This document shows, one piece after another, positions 7,526 through 9,881 of a stretch of 9,881 nt of DNA; positions within the stretch are counted from its first letter, which is position 1; each line of letters starts with the position of its first letter. Source of the DNA: Flavobacteriales bacterium (lineage in GTDB: Bacteria > Bacteroidota > Bacteroidia > Flavobacteriales_D > Parvicellaceae). The stretch is taken from NCBI GenBank assembly GCA_026993705.1, contig JALWSJ010000455.1, positions 1 through 9,881 of the forward strand. The letters are read 5' to 3'. The position numbers and the translations under genes were made by a program. A model generated the notes under the pieces. The model was not told where the DNA came from. It saw only the letters and a list, made by a program, of their open reading frames with translations, and did not search any database.

Positions 7526-8581
7526 TTAAGGTTGAAATTTCAATCCTGCTGTGTATTGACCGTTATACAATTCGTTTAACGAACTTGTATTTAGGGTAAG
7601 AGGTCCTAGCGTATTAATCTCGCTTAAAATTAGGTTATAGCGACTGGAAAATATGCCAATACCTCCATCTATATTTGTAAAACTAGGTCGATTTGTAACG
7701 ATGCTGTTACTTGGTTCATTTACTTCCATATACGTTGCTAAATCTTTTCCGGCCGCTGCTACTCTAAATTCTATTCGTTTAAATTTTCTTTGTGTAACAT
7801 TACTCTCATTCGGATAATTAGCCAATTTAGAAGCAATCATTTTATAGAAGGCATCTCCGATTATTTCAACTCGCATGTCTTCACCTCCTCTATCATTTAT
7901 TGTCTTTTTAGTACCTAAAAACCAATCTAAATATTTAAGCTCGATTCCGTTTTGATTATATTCTTCATAATAAAATCTTAAACTGGCTTCATAACGTGTA
8001 CCACCTTTACCTGATGTCCATTCTACATTAAATTTCGGATATTGGTTGGTTATAGAACTGTTGGTTCCCGCAAAGTTATATCCGCTGAATCCTTTGTTAA
8101 TAAATGTTGCTTTGAAAGCGAAATCTTCAACTAATTTTGTTTTTGCCGAAACCGATTTTCTTCCTTCGTCAATGTTTATTTCCAATTTATATTCTGCATT
8201 TACATTTAATCCCGATCCGGGCGTAAGAAAATAATATACTTTTTGAGAATCACCGTAAAAGATTCCCGGTTCTACTTTTTTCCACGTTTCGTTAAGAGGG
8301 TAGGAGTTGACTATGTTACCATTGATAATTTCATCTACACGTGCAGAAACATTTTTAAATAACACACTATCATTAATACTTGCGTATTGTGTATTATCGC
8401 CATCACCTCTATATGTTTTGTTGATTTTCACAAATTGTGTATCAACAGTTTGGTCAAGCATACCGAATATTACCGGGATATCATCATAAGGTGCAAACAA
8501 TTCAAAATCTGTTTTACAGGACTCTGTAAAGAATAGAATGGTTACAGTAAGTAAAATGATAAGCGGTTTTATATATTTCAT
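7526..8581 (-). CDS. Putative surface lipoprotein, possibly DUF4249-like
   Basis: This 351-residue protein has a lipoprotein signal: a hydrophobic core (about 7-18) then TESC, with Cys22 as the likely lipidated residue. The mature start C-K-T-D-F-E has a Lys and nearby acidic residues, somewhat like lipoprotein export signals described for surface lipoproteins in Capnocytophaga and Flavobacterium, so outer-face display is possible but unproven. The body is beta-rich. Segments such as PVIFGMLDQTVDTQFVKINK recall DUF4249-type proteins, which often go with TonB-dependent receptors, but no receptor gene is visible here and the assignment is weak. A consensus promoter (8631-8660) precedes it. The short AT-rich inverted repeat AATTCAAA/TTTGAATT (7508-7527) overlaps its stop codon and is at best a weak terminator, so the next gene is probably cotranscribed. 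Confidence 0.75.
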   Translation of the reverse strand: MKYIKPLIILLTVTILFFTESCKTDFELFAPYDDIPVIFGMLDQTVDTQFVKINKTYRGDGDNTQYASINDSVLFKNVSARVDEIINGNIVNSYPLNETWKKVEPGIFYGDSQKVYYFLTPGSGLNVNAEYKLEINIDEGRKSVSAKTKLVEDFAFKATFINKGFSGYNFAGTNSSITNQYPKFNVEWTSGKGGTRYEASLRFYYEEYNQNGIELKYLDWFLGTKKTINDRGGEDMRVEIIGDAFYKMIASKLANYPNESNVTQRKFKRIEFRVAAAGKDLATYMEVNEPSNSIVTNRPSFTNIDGGIGIFSSRYNLILSEINTLGPLTLNTSSLNELYNGQYTAGLKFQP

Positions 8582-8630
8582 AATTAGTTTTGTTAAGCGA
8601 ATGCTAGAGGGCTTTTAGTAAGAGAGTTAA

Positions 8631-8660
8631 CAAATTTAATTAAAAAGCTGATATTTGCAA
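8631..8660 (-). promoter_or_regulatory. Consensus Bacteroidota promoter for the lipoprotein gene
   Basis: On the minus strand TTG (8658-8660) is followed after exactly 19 bases by TAAATTTG (8631-8638). This matches the Bacteroidota pattern of a -33 TTG and a -7 TAnnTTTG. Transcription would start near 8625, giving a leader of about 44 bases to the ATG at 8581. It lies just after the rplT terminator, as expected for a new transcription unit. Confidence 0.75.
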
Positions 8661-8672
8661 TGTTTTCATCTT

Positions 8673-8714
8673 TAAAAAAAACAAAAGCCTTACCGATTTC
8701 TCGATAAGGCTTTT
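8673..8714 (-). terminator. Intrinsic terminator of the infC-rpmI-rplT operon
   Basis: On the minus strand AAAAGCCTTA pairs with TAAGGCTTTT (8705-8714 with 8683-8692). The stem continues inward through TCGA/TCGG to a GAAA tetraloop, giving 14 bp including one wobble. An eight-T run follows after a G (8673-8681). It begins 27 bases after the rplT stop codon. Confidence 0.92.
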
Positions 8715-8741
8715 AATATTCTTACAATACTTTGGTTTAAT

Positions 8742-9086
8742 TTATTTTACTGCGTCAACAACTGCTTTAAAAGCTTCAGGATGATTCATTGCTAAATCAG
8801 CTAAAACTTTTCTGTTCAAAGAAATATCAGCTTTGTTTACTTTTCCGATAAATTCAGAATAGCTCATTCCGTATTGTCTTGCTCCTGCATTAATACGTTG
8901 AATCCACAAAGATCTGAAGTTTCTTTTCTTTTGTCTTCTGTCGCGGTAAGCGTAAACTAATCCTTTTTCTACAGCATTTTTTGCTACTGTATATACATTT
9001 TTTCTTCTACCAAAATAACCTTTGGCTTGTTTTAGTATTTTTTTTCTACGAGCTCTACTCGCTACTCTATTTTTTGCTCTTGGCAT
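8742..9086 (-). CDS. rplT: 50S ribosomal protein L20
   Basis: L20 binds 23S rRNA early in assembly of the large ribosomal subunit. The 114-residue product has the usual family length and start, MPRAKNRVASRARRKKILKQ, with a very basic N-terminal arm, then AKGYFGRRKNVYTVAKNAV, and a C-terminal half with RSLWIQRINAGARQYGMSYS and LNRKVLADLA. It is the last gene of infC-rpmI-rplT, an order conserved in most bacteria, and is followed by a strong terminator. The 141-base gap to rpmI is long for this pair. In Escherichia coli and Bacillus subtilis L20 represses its own operon by binding the mRNA leader; whether that happens here cannot be told from sequence alone. Confidence 0.98.
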   Translation of the reverse strand: MPRAKNRVASRARRKKILKQAKGYFGRRKNVYTVAKNAVEKGLVYAYRDRRQKKRNFRSLWIQRINAGARQYGMSYSEFIGKVNKADISLNRKVLADLAMNHPEAFKAVVDAVK

Positions 9087-9227
9087 AATTTAATTGTTTT
9101 TTTGGTAGTTAGCGTCCTTTTTCAAGGCTCTTATCTTTATTGGACTAATTACCGGGTTAAAAATTAATAAACCACATTAACTACTGTTAATGTTTTTTAT
9201 AAAGTCTCATTATTTTACTTAAATAAA
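9087..9227 (-). other. 141-base rpmI-rplT spacer with a hairpin
   Basis: No open frame of note is present. On the minus strand ACATTAAC (9186-9193) pairs with GTTAATGT (9174-9181) around the loop AGTA, giving an 8 bp hairpin. No TAnnTTTG promoter box was found. The spacer could be an rplT leader for translational control, but no detailed match to a known L20 leader is visible to me. Confidence 0.5.
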
Positions 9228-9422
9228 TTAAGCTAATAATTGTACTTTAATGTTTGATAAATCAGACTTGTGTACCAATCCTGCATGAGTAAGATTTCTC
9301 TTTCTCTTTTTGTGCTTTTTAGTTAGGATATGGCTTTTAAAAGCGTGTTTTCTCTTAATTTTTCCGGAACCTGTAAACTTAAATCGTTTTTTGGCACTGG
9401 ATTTTGTTTTCATTTTTGGCAT
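9228..9422 (-). CDS. rpmI: 50S ribosomal protein L35
   Basis: L35 is a small basic protein of the large ribosomal subunit. The 64-residue product has the family length and signature: MPKMKTKSSAKKRFKFTGSG, then KIKRKHAFKSHILTKK and the Lys/Arg-rich KHKKRKRNL. The C-terminal part is an ordinary helix ending VQLLA. It lies between infC and rplT as usual, but infC is 370 bases away because a repeat element (9475-9778) fills the gap. No Shine-Dalgarno sequence is seen; the 50 bases between repeat and ATG are A-rich with no clear promoter box. Confidence 0.98.
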   Translation of the reverse strand: MPKMKTKSSAKKRFKFTGSGKIKRKHAFKSHILTKKHKKRKRNLTHAGLVHKSDLSNIKVQLLA

Positions 9423-9474
9423 TGTTCTTCTGTTTTTTGTATTGTAAGAATAATATTATTTATCTTTCTAACTT

Positions 9475-9778
9475 TGCGTTAGGGATTAATACCCCCCAAC
9501 TCGAGCAAAATATACGGTAGAAAACGTTTTTTTTATTCCTTAGACTTCTTCATAAAAATTTTCCATAGCTAGGGCTATGCAAAATTTTTATTCACCGTCT
9601 AAGAAACCAAAAATTCACTTTCTCTCCGCCAATTCCGCTCGCGTTAGGGATAGTAGTGGCATCCTTTTGGTTTGTTGCATTTATGCAAACCAAAAGATAT
9701 AGCGGATAGCCCGACCCCAAGCGACAAAAAGAACGTTCCTGTGAAGGAATGTTCTTTTTGTCGCTTGGGGGAACGCCC
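9475..9778 (-). repeat. Structured intergenic repeat, copy 3 (long form) between infC and rpmI
   Basis: Read on the minus strand, the core (9778 down to 9641) starts GGGCGTTC. Hairpin I has 20 perfect base pairs (9751-9770 with 9715-9734), one mismatch, then TTCCT/AGGAA (9745-9749 with 9736-9740) and a four-base loop. The linker TCGGGCTATCCG is identical to the other copies. Hairpin II pairs ACCAAAAG with CTTTTGGT (9689-9696 with 9664-9671) and TTGCAT with ATGCAA, again with a CAA bulge (9672-9674). The core ends CTATCCCTAACGC. The tail resembles that of copy 1: hairpin III is 17 bp with one mismatch (9552-9591), flanked by TTCTTAGAC/GTCTAAG arms (9597-9605 with 9536-9545), and it ends with a second CCCTAACGCA. 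It starts 14 bases after the infC stop, in the direction of the operon. Confidence 0.88.
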
Positions 9779-9792
9779 TAACTATTATTTTT

Positions 9793-9881
9793 TTACTTCT
9801 TTTTCTTTGGAGCAAAAAGCATAATCATACGTTTTCCATTTAATTGTGGCATCTGCTCTACCGTAGCATAATCTTCTAAGG
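9793..9881 (-). CDS. infC: Translation initiation factor IF-3, C-terminal end (partial)
   Basis: Only the last 28 codons and the TAA stop (9793-9795) are inside the window; the rest lies beyond the right edge. The translation LEDYATVEQMPQLNGKRMIM continues LFAPKKKK, matching the end of the IF-3 C-terminal domain, which binds the 30S subunit and helps select the initiator tRNA and start codon. The Lys-rich extension after LFAP is common in Bacteroidota as far as I recall. The position directly before rpmI and rplT supports the call. The start codon, which is a rare AUU in many bacteria, cannot be seen. Confidence 0.93.
   Translation of the reverse strand, partial: LEDYATVEQMPQLNGKRMIMLFAPKKKK

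Noticed and set aside
7508..7527. Inverted repeat AATTCAAA/TTTGAATT as a terminator of the lipoprotein gene
   Set aside because: It is pure low-GC pairing with a short stem, overlaps the stop codon, and is followed by only a short T-run; chance in AT-rich DNA is likely.
7301..7579. Short + strand open frames at 7301-7579, 8046-8234 and 8307-8489
   Set aside because: They overlap supported minus-strand genes, and their translations look like antisense shadows with no family resemblance.
9174..9198. Terminator on the + strand (hairpin followed by TTTTTT)
   Set aside because: The T-run faces the + strand, where no gene lies upstream to be terminated; the hairpin is noted only as part of the rplT spacer.
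9715..9770. Hairpin I of copy 3 as an intrinsic terminator of infC
   Set aside because: The stem is strong, but the sequence after it (TCGGGCTATCC) is not a T-run, and ribosomal protein genes that must be expressed follow it.
1..9881. CRISPR array, retron, diversity-generating retroelement or prophage genes
   Set aside because: No regularly spaced short repeats, reverse transcriptase, integrase or phage structural proteins were seen.

Overview
The window looks like an AT-rich chromosome segment of a Bacteroidota bacterium, most likely Flavobacteriales or a close relative. The reasons are a type IX secretion (T9SS) C-terminal sorting domain on a giant SBBP/Ig-like protein, a Bacteroidota-type outer-membrane barrel, a lipoprotein with a Bacteroidota-like N-terminus, promoters matching TAnnTTTG, and start codons without Shine-Dalgarno sequences. 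No plasmid, phage, transposase or CRISPR genes are visible. The coding content is ordinary, but the intergenic DNA is not.

Layout. 1-394 is non-coding and holds a long copy of a structured repeat. 395-4012 (+) encodes a 1205-residue secreted protein: signal peptide, DUF7948-like N-terminus, seven SBBP blades, six Ig-like repeats and a T9SS sorting domain. It ends 5 bases from the end of the convergent gene nadE (4018-4785, -), which encodes NAD synthetase. Upstream on the same strand are a terminator hairpin (4798-4830) and an outer-membrane barrel gene (4849-5715, -). A short repeat copy lies at 5810-5950. Next come a helical protein of unknown function (5980-7458, -) and a lipoprotein gene (7526-8581, -), probably one transcription unit driven by a consensus promoter at 8631-8660. 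The right end is the translation operon infC-rpmI-rplT, read leftward and closed by a terminator at 8673-8714. infC is cut by the window edge, and a long repeat copy sits between infC and rpmI.

The most notable signal is this repeat family, with three copies in under 10 kb. Its core is about 140 bases: a GGGCGTTC start, a hairpin whose sequence changes between copies while its pairing is kept, a nearly invariant linker TCGGGCTATCCG, a second hairpin with a conserved 3' side bulge, and an end reading CTATCCCTAACG. Two copies carry an additional tail with a third hairpin, ending in a second CCCTAACGC. Compensatory changes in the stems suggest selection on a folded RNA or folded single-stranded DNA. 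I do not know a described function for it.

The genes do not form one pathway. They are a housekeeping translation operon, NAD synthesis, and several surface or envelope proteins, separated by copies of the repeat.
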